A stretch of 64,000 nt of DNA from Verrucomicrobiota bacterium (GTDB lineage: Bacteria; Verrucomicrobiota; Verrucomicrobiia; Limisphaerales; Pedosphaeraceae): positions 32,962-96,961 of the forward strand of contig JAJPHR010000011.1 in assembly GCA_021325145.1 (NCBI GenBank). The letters run 5' to 3'. Position 1 is the first letter of the stretch. Every line of letters begins with the position of its first letter. The notes beneath the pieces were generated by a model. It ran no database searches, was not told the origin of the DNA, and worked only from the letters and a program-made list of their open reading frames with translations. The position numbers were made by a program, and so were the translations under genes. Of the stretch, positions 8,828 through 17,825 are shown piece by piece.

Positions 8828-10168
8828 TTACCAGGACTTCAAAGCGCCCTGTATTTTCGCTTCGGCGTCGATGAGGAAATTCGCGCTGGTGACCACGCGC
8901 TCCGTTTCCTTCACACCGGATTTCACTTCATAGAAATCGCCGTACTGGCGGCCCAACTCGACGAAGCGCGGCTCCAATTTCCCGCCGCCCTTGTCCACGA
9001 AGACAATATTGTGTTTGCCGGTCGGCAGCACGGCAGGCACGGGCACCGCCAGGTTCTCGCCCATGTCCATCGTCAGTTCGGCGTCCACATACATGTCGGG
9101 GCGCAACTTGAGATCGTGGTTTTCAACTTCAATCCGCACGCGGCTCGTGCGCAACGCGTCGTTGATGAAGGGATCGACGACCGAGATTCTTCCATTGAAC
9201 TTTTCCCCGGGATACGAGGCGGTGGTGATCGTGACCGGCAATCCCTTTTTCAGCATGGAGACTTCATCTTCGTAGAACTGCGCCCACACCCAGACGGTCG
9301 AAAGATCCGCGACGTCCACCAAGCGATCGCCCATGGCCACCCGACGCCCCTGGTCCACCGGCAAGTCCTGCACCACGCCCGCGAATGGAGAATAAAGCGT
9401 CAGAGTCTCTTTCGTCTCCCCAGTTTTCTCCAACTGCGCGACCTGTTCCGGCGTGACGTTCCATTGCAAGAGCCGGCGGCGGGCGGAATCGATCAGGCTT
9501 TCGGCGCTTTCCTGAACGGCGGCCGAACCGGACCTCCTTGCGTCGTCGCGCATTCGCAACAAATCGAGGAACTCCCGTTGCGTGGTAAGCAGGCCCGGGC
9601 TGTAGAGGGTCATGAGGGGTTGGCCCTTTTCGACCATGTCCCCGCGGGAGGAGATCTGCAACTTCTGCACGTACCCATCCACGCGCGCGACGAAATCCCA
9701 ATGGCGTTGCTTATCATACGTGACCGTGCCAACGGCGCGAACGGTGTGCGTGAACGGTTGTTTTTCAACCGTGCCGTAAGTGACGCCAATTTGCTGCTGG
9801 CGCTCGACCGGCACGGAAAATTCCGTGGGAACGTCGGAGCGTGAAGCGTCTTGGACGTTGGTGGCCGGCATGGCCGCATTGGTCGTGTTAACTCCCGTCG
9901 CCCCCCTTTTCTTCACGGGAACCAGGGACATCGAGCAGATGGGGCATTTGCCATGGGGATCCTGCGAGTGCACCGACGGGTGCATGGTGCAGGTGTAATA
10001 ATCCACGTCGGCCGGCTTGCTTGCGCCATCATTCTGGGAACACGAGGTCAGTAGCAGCAGAGCCGCGACGCAGGACAGCAGGAGAAACACTGGAACGTGC
10101 GCGACGCAATTGGAGCGCAAAGCTGGAGCTCTGCGCTCCGCCCCGATGGGTGTAATCGGATTATTCAT
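8828..10168 (-). CDS. cusB: Efflux RND periplasmic adaptor subunit with HMBD domain (CusB-like)
   Basis: A protein of about 446 aa that bridges the RND pump and the outer-membrane channel. It has a signal/lipobox region (LLLLTSCSQ), then an HMBD metal module (YYTCTMHP...GKCPICSMSLVP, about residues 57-85). The adaptor core follows, with a barrel-sandwich hybrid including RVDGYVQKLQ and MVEKGQPLMTLYSPGL, a helical hairpin, and a beta-barrel with VDVADLSTVWVWAQFYE. The start at 10168 (MNNPITPIG) overlaps the end of the channel gene by 8 nt. The N-region encodes GAERRAPALRS, which comes from a dispersed palindromic repeat (see findings). Confidence 0.92.
   Translation of the reverse strand: MNNPITPIGAERRAPALRSNCVAHVPVFLLLSCVAALLLLTSCSQNDGASKPADVDYYTCTMHPSVHSQDPHGKCPICSMSLVPVKKRGATGVNTTNAAMPATNVQDASRSDVPTEFSVPVERQQQIGVTYGTVEKQPFTHTVRAVGTVTYDKQRHWDFVARVDGYVQKLQISSRGDMVEKGQPLMTLYSPGLLTTQREFLDLLRMRDDARRSGSAAVQESAESLIDSARRRLLQWNVTPEQVAQLEKTGETKETLTLYSPFAGVVQDLPVDQGRRVAMGDRLVDVADLSTVWVWAQFYEDEVSMLKKGLPVTITTASYPGEKFNGRISVVDPFINDALRTSRVRIEVENHDLKLRPDMYVDAELTMDMGENLAVPVPAVLPTGKHNIVFVDKGGGKLEPRFVELGRQYGDFYEVKSGVKETERVVTSANFLIDAEAKIQGALKSW
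10112..10144. repeat. Palindromic GGAGCGC-type repeat inside the cusB signal region
   Basis: GGAGCGCA at 10112-10119 pairs with TGCGCTCC at 10132-10139, with GGAGCTC nested. Related short elements occur at 51076-51090, 62134-62148 and 63855-63869. In cusB the element is translated within the pre-signal residues. Confidence 0.55.
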
Positions 10169-11495
10169 GATGGCCTTTCGGGTGAACAGGGGATTGGGCG
10201 TCTGGTTGGTTCGGATCGGTTCCCACCATGGCGTGCAGTGTGGCAAGGGCGGACAGGTAATCAGCCAGATGGCTCCAATACATTGATTCCGCATCCTGCA
10301 AGGTTCGTTGGGCTTCGATGACGTTCAAAAACTCCGCCTTGTCGCTTTCGTAGCTATGCCGTGTGGCGGTAACCGCTTGCTGCGCCAGGGGGATGACTTT
10401 GTCGTGGAACAATTCGGCATGGTGATGAAACGTCTCGACCCGTTTCAAGTGGTCGCGCAGCAACCCGAGCGTGTCCGCCTGCGCCGCGGCGAGGTCATGT
10501 TCGGCACTTTCAAGCAGCTTCGTGCTTTCGCGAATGGCGGCGGAGTACTTGGAACGATTGAAAAACGGCAGATCGAAGGAAACGCCCACCGCCACTTCAT
10601 CAATGGCATGGGCAGATTGATTGTACTGGCTGGCTTCCACGCGCAGGCTCGGCTCGGGGATCCATCCGCGTTTGGCGGCTTCCACCCGATCACGCGCCGC
10701 TTCGATTTTTTTTCGCGCAATGAACAATTCGGGTCGATGATCCTGCGACAGCTCATGCAGCCGCTCCAGCGAAAGATCCGGCGGATGGGAGAAAGCAAGC
10801 TCGGCAGGCGGCCGCAACGGCGCCTGCGCCGGCCGGTCCATGAGCACGTTCAACTCGGATTCAGCTTCGGAGATCTGGCGCTCGACGTCGAAGCGCGCTT
10901 CATCCAGCTTGCTCAATTCCGTCTCCGCGGCGAGGACGTCCGATTCCGGCCGGGCGCCGACTTCATACTTGGCCCGGGTGATCTCGACGAGTTGCCGGAG
11001 CAGACTGGCGGTGCGGCGGTTTACCGTGAATTGCTCGCGGGCATTCGCCAACTGGTAATAGGCGGCGTGGGCCCGGGCAAACAAATCCAATTGTCTTCGA
11101 TGCAACTCGCCCAGCGCGGTCGCAGCATCCGCTTCCGCCGCCTTTCCCTGCCAGCGGTTTCTTCCCGAGAGCGGCAGCATTTGTTCGGCGGAATATCGGT
11201 AATCCGCGAATGAGTTCGGCGGAACGTCAACGAACCGTCCGGCGGTTGCATCCACACCGGCCCGCGGATCGGCCCACGCGCGCGCCTGCGGGACGCGTTC
11301 CTTCATGGCCTCCCAATTCGCCCGCGCCGATTTGAGCGAAGGATTATTGCTGAGGACTTCGCTGACCACCTCGCTGATGGAAAGCGGTTCGCTTCCCGCG
11401 TCCCTGGCAGTCGTTTCCTCCTGGGTGACGGTGGCTGCTCCCATCAACGGGAAAGGCAGCAGGACGGCCAGGGCTGCGTAAATTTTTATTTTCAT
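10161..11495 (-). CDS. cusC: TolC-family outer-membrane efflux channel (CusC-like)
   Basis: About 444 aa with a signal peptide (MKIKIYAALAVLLPFPLMG). Two OEP repeats of long helices follow, rich in Glu/Arg/Ala heptads (AYYQLANAREQFTVNRRT; DHLKRVETFHHHAELFH). It forms the trimeric outer-membrane duct for the CusBA pump. The ATG at 11495 was chosen because the signal peptide begins there; 39 upstream in-frame residues have no such character. The stop overlaps the cusB start, so the two are translationally linked. The small Cys-rich gene precedes it by 136 nt. Confidence 0.9.
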   Translation of the reverse strand: MKIKIYAALAVLLPFPLMGAATVTQEETTARDAGSEPLSISEVVSEVLSNNPSLKSARANWEAMKERVPQARAWADPRAGVDATAGRFVDVPPNSFADYRYSAEQMLPLSGRNRWQGKAAEADAATALGELHRRQLDLFARAHAAYYQLANAREQFTVNRRTASLLRQLVEITRAKYEVGARPESDVLAAETELSKLDEARFDVERQISEAESELNVLMDRPAQAPLRPPAELAFSHPPDLSLERLHELSQDHRPELFIARKKIEAARDRVEAAKRGWIPEPSLRVEASQYNQSAHAIDEVAVGVSFDLPFFNRSKYSAAIRESTKLLESAEHDLAAAQADTLGLLRDHLKRVETFHHHAELFHDKVIPLAQQAVTATRHSYESDKAEFLNVIEAQRTLQDAESMYWSHLADYLSALATLHAMVGTDPNQPDAQSPVHPKGHHE

Positions 11496-11631
11496 CTGAT
11501 CCGATTTCTTCCACAACGTTCTCGAACGGTTCACCATCCGGCCGGGTTTGACCGGAACGATGGGCGCAAGCGGCCCGGAGAAGGGCGCGAGCATGCCCGG
11601 AGGCGGGCACACTACGTGCGTGGAAGGAGGA

Positions 11632-11970
11632 TCAGATCAAATACGTGCAGTCCCGTTGGTAGAGTGGGACGGCAGCCGCTGCCAGCGGCGCAGCGGAGGA
11701 GGCGGTGGAAACCGCCGAGCGGGAAATGGGCGGGACGGCGAGAACATGCGCCAGCACCGCGATGAGCAAGGAAGACGGGTTGGCCGACGCCGGAGCGGGC
11801 GCGGCCGGTTGTGAGATGGGCGCTTCGCGATTTGCGCAGCAGGGTCGCGCGCAGCCTGGGCAGACGCAACTCGCGGCGGGCGGAATCGAGGAAAAGAAGG
11901 AAGCGCCGGACGTGCCTGCCAGCATCAAGCCCAGCAGAAAGACCCACGCGATTTTTGCGGCGCTTCTCAT
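11632..11970 (-). CDS. Small Cys-rich exported protein of unknown function in the efflux operon
   Basis: 112 aa with a hydrophobic N-terminus (KIAWVFLLGLMLAGTSGA), then a Cys-rich patch CVCPGCARPCCANRE, an Ala/Pro linker and a second hydrophobic stretch (SLLIAVLAHVLAVPP). The second stretch may be a membrane anchor. I do not recognise a named family. Its position between the YHS-like gene (6 nt upstream) and the TolC-type channel, together with six clustered cysteines, suggests a periplasmic metal-binding accessory; this is inference. Codon use is like its neighbours. Confidence 0.6.
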   Translation of the reverse strand: MRSAAKIAWVFLLGLMLAGTSGASFFSSIPPAASCVCPGCARPCCANREAPISQPAAPAPASANPSSLLIAVLAHVLAVPPISRSAVSTASSAAPLAAAAVPLYQRDCTYLI

Positions 11971-11976
11971 TTCCGA

Positions 11977-12288
11977 TTACTTCTTAGCGGCCTTGGCTTC
12001 CGCTTCTTCGAGCTTCTTGATGTACTTGGCCGGGTCCTTGTCGAAGTCCTTGCGGCAATCTTTGCAGCAGAACTTGATTTCACGGCCGGCGTCATCCTTG
12101 ACCTTTTTGTCCTTGTAAGTGAAGACGTAAGGCTTGCCCATGTCTCCATCGAGCTTTTCACCCGACACGACGCAGGTCGTCAGCGGATAGGGTTTGGGCT
12201 TCTTGCTGTCGTCGGCCGAACCGGTAAGCGGAGCGATTAACAGGCCGGAGAAAACAAGAGTCAATGCGAGCGGTTTAAGTGATTTCAT
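11977..12288 (-). CDS. Exported TRASH/YHS-like metal-binding protein
   Basis: A 103-aa protein beginning MKSLKPLALTLVFSGLL with a cleavable signal, then a compact domain PYPLTTCVVSGEKLD...KFCCKDCRKDFDKDP. The spacing of the single Cys and the later CCKDC, followed by F-x3-P-x-KYI, is that of TRASH/YHS domains, which bind soft metals. It is the first gene of the minus-strand efflux operon and probably acts as a periplasmic metal trap or sensor for it. A Lys/Ala/Glu helix closes the protein. Confidence 0.8.
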   Translation of the reverse strand: MKSLKPLALTLVFSGLLIAPLTGSADDSKKPKPYPLTTCVVSGEKLDGDMGKPYVFTYKDKKVKDDAGREIKFCCKDCRKDFDKDPAKYIKKLEEAEAKAAKK

Positions 12289-12537
12289 AGATAAACAATA
12301 CGTTTTTATCGGCACTGATATATATACGCTGGAACCAAAAAAAGCATTCAAAATTTGAACTGGCCACAACTGCACCTCCGAACACCTTGCGACTGAGGTG
12401 GTTAGATTGAATGCTCCACGAGCACGCTCGTCAGGTTTCTGTCAGATCTGCATCTCGTACCGTGCGGAAACATTTCGAACGCATCTTTCCCAAGCTCGGG
12501 GCTTTCCCGCGCGTGAAAGTCATTATATAACCCCAGA
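12289..12537. other. Divergent intergenic region between the efflux operon and the sensor kinase
   Basis: 249 bases between two divergent units. On the minus strand TTGAAT (12346-12351) and TATATA (12321-12326) could be -35/-10 elements for the efflux operon, but the 19-bp spacer is long. On the plus strand ATTATATAA lies just before the GTG start of the kinase. No clear operator palindrome was seen. Confidence 0.3.
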
Positions 12538-15500
12538 GTGCCGAAATGCTTTCCCAGACACGTCCGGCTCGGTTTCCTGGCAACGGCGCTTTGGACGCTC
12601 AGCTCCGTGCTCGCGGGCATGACATCGAGTTTCGGTGCGCCTAACGACTATCTCATCGACGTATGGCGGCTGGACGACGATTTGCCGCGGGATGGCATCA
12701 GTTCGATCGCGCAAGGTGCGGACGGGTATTTGTGGGTTTCCTCCAGATATGGTCTCGCGCGGTTTGATGGCTTGCGGTTTGTGAATTTCAGCGCGGAGAT
12801 CAAAGCGCCATTTCTCGGGCACCATTATGCAAACCTGATCTCCGATCAGTTCGGCACGGTTTGGATTGGCACGCCGGGCAGCGGCTTGCTGGCGTGGCGG
12901 AATCAGCGCTTGCTGCCGTGCATCACGCCGGGCAATGCGGTGTTCGGGCCTCTTTCCGGCGGGCTGACGAACGAGCAGGGCAGGGATCTTACGCTGAGCC
13001 CCGACGGACGGGTGCTGGGCTGGTCGAACGGCACGCCGGAACTGGTCGCGGATGCCGGGCGCTGGGGCGAGCCGATACAGACGTCCATATCCCAGGACAA
13101 TCGCGGGAACATTTGGTTCGTCACTTACGAGCATAAACTTGTCCGCGTTGCCGGAACCAATGCCCAGGAGATGGTTTACGGCGTCGGCGAGGATCGGCGG
13201 AACTGGATCGCTCTCCAGGCGGATGCCGCGGGTCAATTGTGGGCGGGAACGCAACGGGGATTAGGCGTTTGGCACAACGACCAATTCGAACCAATCGCTT
13301 CCCCGGCGGAACCCTTTCCCGTGGATGACATGGCTGCCGTCCCAAAGGCAAACCCCGAGCGTTCCCAAGCTGACGCCCGGGCCATGGCCCGCGTGTGGGT
13401 AGTCGCTCTCGGGCGGGCCTGGCTGGCGGAGGGAAATCATTGGATCACCAATATTCCGTTCGAGTCGCTGGCCGGCCTTTACGAAACCTCGCCGCGCATG
13501 GCTGATCGGGAGGGAAACTTCTGGTTTACGGGGACCAAAGGCGGACTGGTTCGCGCTGGCCCGGACGGCGGCCTGATGCGCCTCGCGCCGCAGGACGGCT
13601 TGCCGCCCGGCCATCTGGCGTCGCTTTGCGAAGATCGCGAGGGCGGCATTTGGGCAGGGATCGAACACGCGGGGCTGGCACGGTTGCGGGAGCGCTACTT
13701 CACGCCGCTGGGCGCGCGGGAAGGAATGAAAGCGCCGCCGGTTTGGGCGGTGCTCGAAGATTCCAGCGGCGCGGTCTGGCTGGGCACGGAAAACGACGGC
13801 CTTCACCGCTGGCAGGAAGGCAAGTTTACCCAGTTTAACCTGGGTAAAAATGACCTGGCCGGGAGTGTTTACGCGCTGTGTCTCGATCGCCAGGGGACCC
13901 TCTGGGCCGGCACGGGTGACAACGGCGTGTTCCGTTTCGAGAACGGAAGGTTCGTCCAGGTCTGGGAAAATCCCGAGGCCGGGTGGAACAAGCGGGTTTA
14001 CGTGGTTTACGAGGATCGCCGCGGACGAATGTGGTTTGGGACCGGCCTGGGCCTTTTTTCCTGGCAGGACGGGGAGTTGGGCCGCCATAACGGCAAGGAC
14101 TTTCAAATGGGCGTGGTGCGCGTCATCTGCGAGGACGCGAGCGGGCGGCTGTGGGTGGGCCTCTCCGGGGGCGCGGAGCCCCGCCTGGCCTGCCTGGAGG
14201 GCGAAGAGCTGCTTCCCCGAGGAGTAAACGACGGCTTTGCCGGGCACGATATCTTTGCTTTGCACCCGGACGCGGATGGCTCGTTATGGATTGGCACCGT
14301 GGATAATGGCCTTTGGCGCTGGCGCGACGGGGCGCGCGCGCATTACACCACCGCGGAAGGGCTGCCGGACAATCGGATCCATTCCATTGAGGAAGATCGA
14401 ACTGGAAATCTTTGGCTCGGGTCGCCAGCCGGCATCGTCCGGCTCAGCAAGGCTTCACTGGCGAGCTTCGACGCCGGAAAAACGAGCTTGGTGGACTGCC
14501 TACTCTTTAACCGCACGGACGGATTGCCCACCCGCGAATGTTCCGGTGGTTCGCAACCTTCCATCGCGCACGGGCGGAATGGCCGATTATGGTTTGCCAT
14601 GACCGAAGGCGCGGTGGCGTTGTCTCCTGAAAGAATCCATGTGAATACCTTGCCTCCGCCCGTGCTAATTGAAGAGCTGCGCGTGGATGGCAAAAAACTG
14701 GATCTGCATGCTCCCGCTCAGTTCAGGTATGGAGTCCCGCCTTCAGGCGGCCAGGCGCTCGCAAATGCGACGATTTGGAAAGCTGCCGACATGCCCGACG
14801 TTGCGGATGCGCCGCCGACTGAAGCCGGGACTCCACACCTTGTGGACGTGCCGATAGTGTCCCTTGGGCCGGGGCATCATGTGATTGAATTTCATTACAC
14901 CGCTACGAGTCTCATCGCTGCATCGAAGGTGCGGTTCAAATGCCGGCTCGATGGTGTGGATACGGAGTGGCACGACGCGGACACCGCGCGCTCGGCGACT
15001 TACAGCTTGAACTCACCGGGCGGGTATCAGTTCCGCGTTCTGGCCTGCAACGACGATGGTGTCTGGAACGAAACCGGCGCGAACGTCGCGTTGCTTGTGC
15101 CGCCGTATGCGTGGCAGACCCTTTGGTTTCGCATCGGTCTGGCGGCGGTGGTGGTGGCAGCGGCTGGCGGCGGCATCTGGTCACTTGAACGGCGCAGAAC
15201 GCAACGCAAACTGGAGCACTTTGCAAGGCAGCAAATGGTCGAACAGGAGCGCTCACGCATCGCGCGCGACATTCACGACGACCTCGGGGCGAGTCTGACG
15301 GAAATTGGCCTCTTGAGCGAATTCGTGCAACGCGATTCAACGCCGCCGGAGCAGGCTCGGGCCGATGCGCGGAAAATCGCCGCCAAAGCCAACAGCAGCA
15401 CGCGGGCCCTGGACGAAATCGTCTGGGCCGTGAACCCGCGCAACGATACTCTCGAAGGGTTTGTCACTTATGCCTGCGCGCACGCCGAGGAGCAATTGCG

Positions 15501-15867
15501 CCTGGCGGACATCCGCTGCCGCCTCGAAGTGATGTCTCCCTTGCCCGTCCGGCTTTTGCGCGCGGACATGCGCCACCATCTGTTCCTGGCTTTCAAAGAA
15601 GCCATCAACAATATCATCAAACATGCTCGCGCCACGGAAGTGGAACTCAGCCTCCGCGTCGAGGCGGAGCAGTTCAGCATATTGATAAGCGACAATGGTT
15701 GTGGTTTTATCCAGGTGCCGGGCAAAGCAGCGGGTTCGAATGGCGGCGGCAACGGCTTGATCAACATGAAACAACGTCTGGAAAGCGTTGGCGGCGGATT
15801 CGATTGCCAAAGTGCGCCCGGCCACGGTACCCGGATAAGGCTGACCATGAAACTTCTGGAACCATAA
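12538..15867 (+). CDS. Reg_prop beta-propeller sensor histidine kinase
   Basis: An 1109-aa membrane sensor. After a signal-like N-terminus there are about 13 Reg_prop repeats of the G-x-[LIVM]-W type (DGYLWVSSRYGLARF, GTVWIGTPGSGLL, GTLWAGTGDNGVF, GNLWLGSPAGIV). These are expected to form one or two periplasmic propellers. A Y_Y_Y domain (about 690-850) follows, then one TM (about 857-880) and a HisKA_3 domain with the phospho-His in RSRIARDIHDDLG (His 913). The HATPase has its N-box at about 1012-1030 and DNGCGF near 1050. The start is GTG. A palindromic repeat of about 111 bp is embedded in frame just before the Y_Y_Y core. The partner regulator overlaps by one base. The ligand is unknown; carbohydrate sensing is common in this family. 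Confidence 0.92.
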   Translation: MPKCFPRHVRLGFLATALWTLSSVLAGMTSSFGAPNDYLIDVWRLDDDLPRDGISSIAQGADGYLWVSSRYGLARFDGLRFVNFSAEIKAPFLGHHYANLISDQFGTVWIGTPGSGLLAWRNQRLLPCITPGNAVFGPLSGGLTNEQGRDLTLSPDGRVLGWSNGTPELVADAGRWGEPIQTSISQDNRGNIWFVTYEHKLVRVAGTNAQEMVYGVGEDRRNWIALQADAAGQLWAGTQRGLGVWHNDQFEPIASPAEPFPVDDMAAVPKANPERSQADARAMARVWVVALGRAWLAEGNHWITNIPFESLAGLYETSPRMADREGNFWFTGTKGGLVRAGPDGGLMRLAPQDGLPPGHLASLCEDREGGIWAGIEHAGLARLRERYFTPLGAREGMKAPPVWAVLEDSSGAVWLGTENDGLHRWQEGKFTQFNLGKNDLAGSVYALCLDRQGTLWAGTGDNGVFRFENGRFVQVWENPEAGWNKRVYVVYEDRRGRMWFGTGLGLFSWQDGELGRHNGKDFQMGVVRVICEDASGRLWVGLSGGAEPRLACLEGEELLPRGVNDGFAGHDIFALHPDADGSLWIGTVDNGLWRWRDGARAHYTTAEGLPDNRIHSIEEDRTGNLWLGSPAGIVRLSKASLASFDAGKTSLVDCLLFNRTDGLPTRECSGGSQPSIAHGRNGRLWFAMTEGAVALSPERIHVNTLPPPVLIEELRVDGKKLDLHAPAQFRYGVPPSGGQALANATIWKAADMPDVADAPPTEAGTPHLVDVPIVSLGPGHHVIEFHYTATSLIAASKVRFKCRLDGVDTEWHDADTARSATYSLNSPGGYQFRVLACNDDGVWNETGANVALLVPPYAWQTLWFRIGLAAVVVAAAGGGIWSLERRRTQRKLEHFARQQMVEQERSRIARDIHDDLGASLTEIGLLSEFVQRDSTPPEQARADARKIAAKANSSTRALDEIVWAVNPRNDTLEGFVTYACAHAEEQLRLADIRCRLEVMSPLPVRLLRADMRHHLFLAFKEAINNIIKHARATEVELSLRVEAEQFSILISDNGCGFIQVPGKAAGSNGGGNGLINMKQRLESVGGGFDCQSAPGHGTRIRLTMKLLEP
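14727..14838. repeat. Palindromic repeat family G inserted in frame in the kinase gene
   Basis: The arms are TATGGAGTCCCGCCTTCAGG (from 14729) and, inverted, GAAGCCGGGACTCCACACC (to 14838). The element encodes GVPPSGGQALANATIW... between the usual IEELRVDG strand and the LGPGHHVIEFHYT strand of the Y_Y_Y domain. A copy of the same arm type and length sits between genes at 52243-52350. Confidence 0.65.
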
Positions 15868-16538
15868 TGGCCTTCCGGCTTTCCATCGTCGAGGATGATG
15901 CGGGTGTTCGCGCCAGCCTGGTGCGGCTCTTCAATGAGACGCCTGGTTTCCAGTGCGTCAGCGATTACGCCAGCGCGGAGAAGGCGCTCGAACGCCTGCC
16001 CGCCGAAAAGCCCGATGTCGTGCTTATGGACATCAATTTGCCGGGCCTCGACGGCATCGAATGCGTGCGGCAACTCAAGGAGCGCGCGCCGTCAATTTTG
16101 GTGGTGATGCTCACGGTTTATGAAAATACCGGGCAGGTGTTCCAGGCCTTGCAAGCCGGGGCGACGGGTTACTTGCTCAAGCGCACGCCGCCCAAGCAAC
16201 TGCTCGCGGCGGTGATGGATGTATTGGAAGGGGGCGCGCCGATGACGAGTCATATCGCCCGCAAAGTAGTGGAAGCGTTCCGCAGCCCGCCGGCGGCAAA
16301 AGCCGCGGATAAAATCGTGGAACTCTCCGCGCGTGAAACGGAAGTCCTGGAGATGCTGGCCAGGGGTTTTTTGATCAAGGAAATCGGTGACCAACTCGGA
16401 GTGGGCTTCGGCACGGTGCGCACATACGTTCGCCGCATCTATGAGAAGCTTCATGTCCAGTCCCGTTCGCAGGCCATCGTCAAATACCTGCACGGCGCGG
16501 GCGCTTCGCCGCCGTTCCCATCCGACCCGAAGAAATAA
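15867..16538 (+). CDS. NarL/FixJ-type response regulator
   Basis: 223 aa. The REC domain has the acidic pair ED/D at residues 9-11, phospho-acceptor Asp55 in VVLMDINLPGLDG, and the conserved Lys in YLLKRTPP. The C-terminal LuxR-type HTH (about 150-207) contains LSARETEVLEMLARG and GTVRTYVRRIYEKLHV. It is the DNA-binding output of the kinase just upstream: the kinase stop and this start overlap as TAATG. It probably controls the downstream DUF4185/giant-protein genes that follow 10 nt later, by neighbourhood only. Confidence 0.95.
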   Translation: MAFRLSIVEDDAGVRASLVRLFNETPGFQCVSDYASAEKALERLPAEKPDVVLMDINLPGLDGIECVRQLKERAPSILVVMLTVYENTGQVFQALQAGATGYLLKRTPPKQLLAAVMDVLEGGAPMTSHIARKVVEAFRSPPAAKAADKIVELSARETEVLEMLARGFLIKEIGDQLGVGFGTVRTYVRRIYEKLHVQSRSQAIVKYLHGAGASPPFPSDPKK

Positions 16539-16548
16539 TCGAACCAGA

Positions 16549-17736
16549 ATGCCAATGAAGACCATGTCATTAAGGACCATGTGTGTCCCGTGTCTGAGGG
16601 TGACATGGGCGCTTTTATTGGTTCTTGCGATTCAAACCAGCGCGTTTGCGCAGGGGAGCGAAGCCATTGTCGATATCAGTTTTAGCGCCGGCTATTTGCA
16701 AATGACCAACAGTCACGGCGATGAATGGGCGCCGACCTGGGCGGACGATGGAAACCTATACACCGGCAATGATGATGGATCGAGTTTCGGCGGCGTGGGA
16801 GATCGCAGCATAGCCTTCGGAAAGCTCACGGGAGATAATCCGAACGCGCTTAAAGGAGTCACCGTCAGCGATATGGGTGATTACGGTCAAACCGGGCTCG
16901 GGCTGGACCATGCCAATTGGAAGACCATGAATTCGTATTGTGTGGATGGCATTCTATATATGTTTGTCACCAGGTGCTTTTATCCCGAGCAATCCGGTGA
17001 CCCGCAGCATCGCCACGTTTTTAAGAATTCGAGCATCATCAAATCCACCGATAAAGGCGCGACTTGGTCGAGGCCTGCGAAGGAGAGTTACGAGCATCCC
17101 ATGTTTCCCGGGATGAGGTTCGGCGCTCCGTATTTTGTCTGGTATGGCAGAAATGGCGCGGCATCAGTGGACAATGCGGATAAGTATGTCTATGCGGTGG
17201 CCAATAATGGCCACTTCGAAGATGGCGACGATTATATTCTTGGGCGGGTTTTGAAAAACAAACTGCCGGGCCTGAACGCCGCCGATTGGCAGTTTTACAC
17301 CGGCGGAAACGGGATGCGGGGCGGGAATTGGAACCGTGACATCAACCGGGCCCGGCCGATATTGCAGAGTCCGTTGCATTGCAGCATGACCGGCATGACG
17401 TATATACCCGGCTTGGGCAGATACGTCATGGTGGCATGGCATTACACAACATACAATTTGCGCACGGATCCGAGGACGATAAATGAGTATTATGAGGCCC
17501 CCGCGCCCTGGGGGCCGTGGACGAAATTCAAAACCATCGATACCGGCAACCTGGGTTGGTATGTGCCCATTATCGGCCAGAAATTTCAGACCGTCGTCGA
17601 TGGGCAGGCAGTGAATTGCTTCCTTTACCCGACCGGCAATTACCAAAATGGAAGTTTATACAAGCTGAACTTCATCCCGGTGACATTATCGACGGTTCCT
17701 TTGCCAGTGCCCGCCGGCAGTTCAGGGGAACATTAG
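16549..17736 (+). CDS. Secreted DUF4185-like protein (glycosidase-type propeller)
   Basis: About 395 aa. A signal peptide (VTWALLLVLAIQTSAFA) ends near residue 35. The mature protein shows a propeller-like pattern with EWAPTWADDGNLYTGNDDG, IIKSTDKGATWSRP, FGAPYFVWYGRN, YVYAVANNGHF and SPLHCSMTGMTYIPGLGRYV. These features match DUF4185 and five-bladed sialidase/arabinanase-like proteins. Secretion and possible glycan binding or hydrolysis are inferred; no catalytic assignment is safe. The start is ATG 16549 (MPMKTMSL), with 16555 or 16564 as alternatives. It is the first gene after the response regulator. Confidence 0.65.
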   Translation: MPMKTMSLRTMCVPCLRVTWALLLVLAIQTSAFAQGSEAIVDISFSAGYLQMTNSHGDEWAPTWADDGNLYTGNDDGSSFGGVGDRSIAFGKLTGDNPNALKGVTVSDMGDYGQTGLGLDHANWKTMNSYCVDGILYMFVTRCFYPEQSGDPQHRHVFKNSSIIKSTDKGATWSRPAKESYEHPMFPGMRFGAPYFVWYGRNGAASVDNADKYVYAVANNGHFEDGDDYILGRVLKNKLPGLNAADWQFYTGGNGMRGGNWNRDINRARPILQSPLHCSMTGMTYIPGLGRYVMVAWHYTTYNLRTDPRTINEYYEAPAPWGPWTKFKTIDTGNLGWYVPIIGQKFQTVVDGQAVNCFLYPTGNYQNGSLYKLNFIPVTLSTVPLPVPAGSSGEH

Positions 17737-17825
17737 ATACCCTCTCCGAATCTACGGTCAAAAGGCGCGTTTTCCAACCAGTAACCTTTTTGACGCTTTG
17801 CACAAGTAATTAGGGGCGGGACCGT

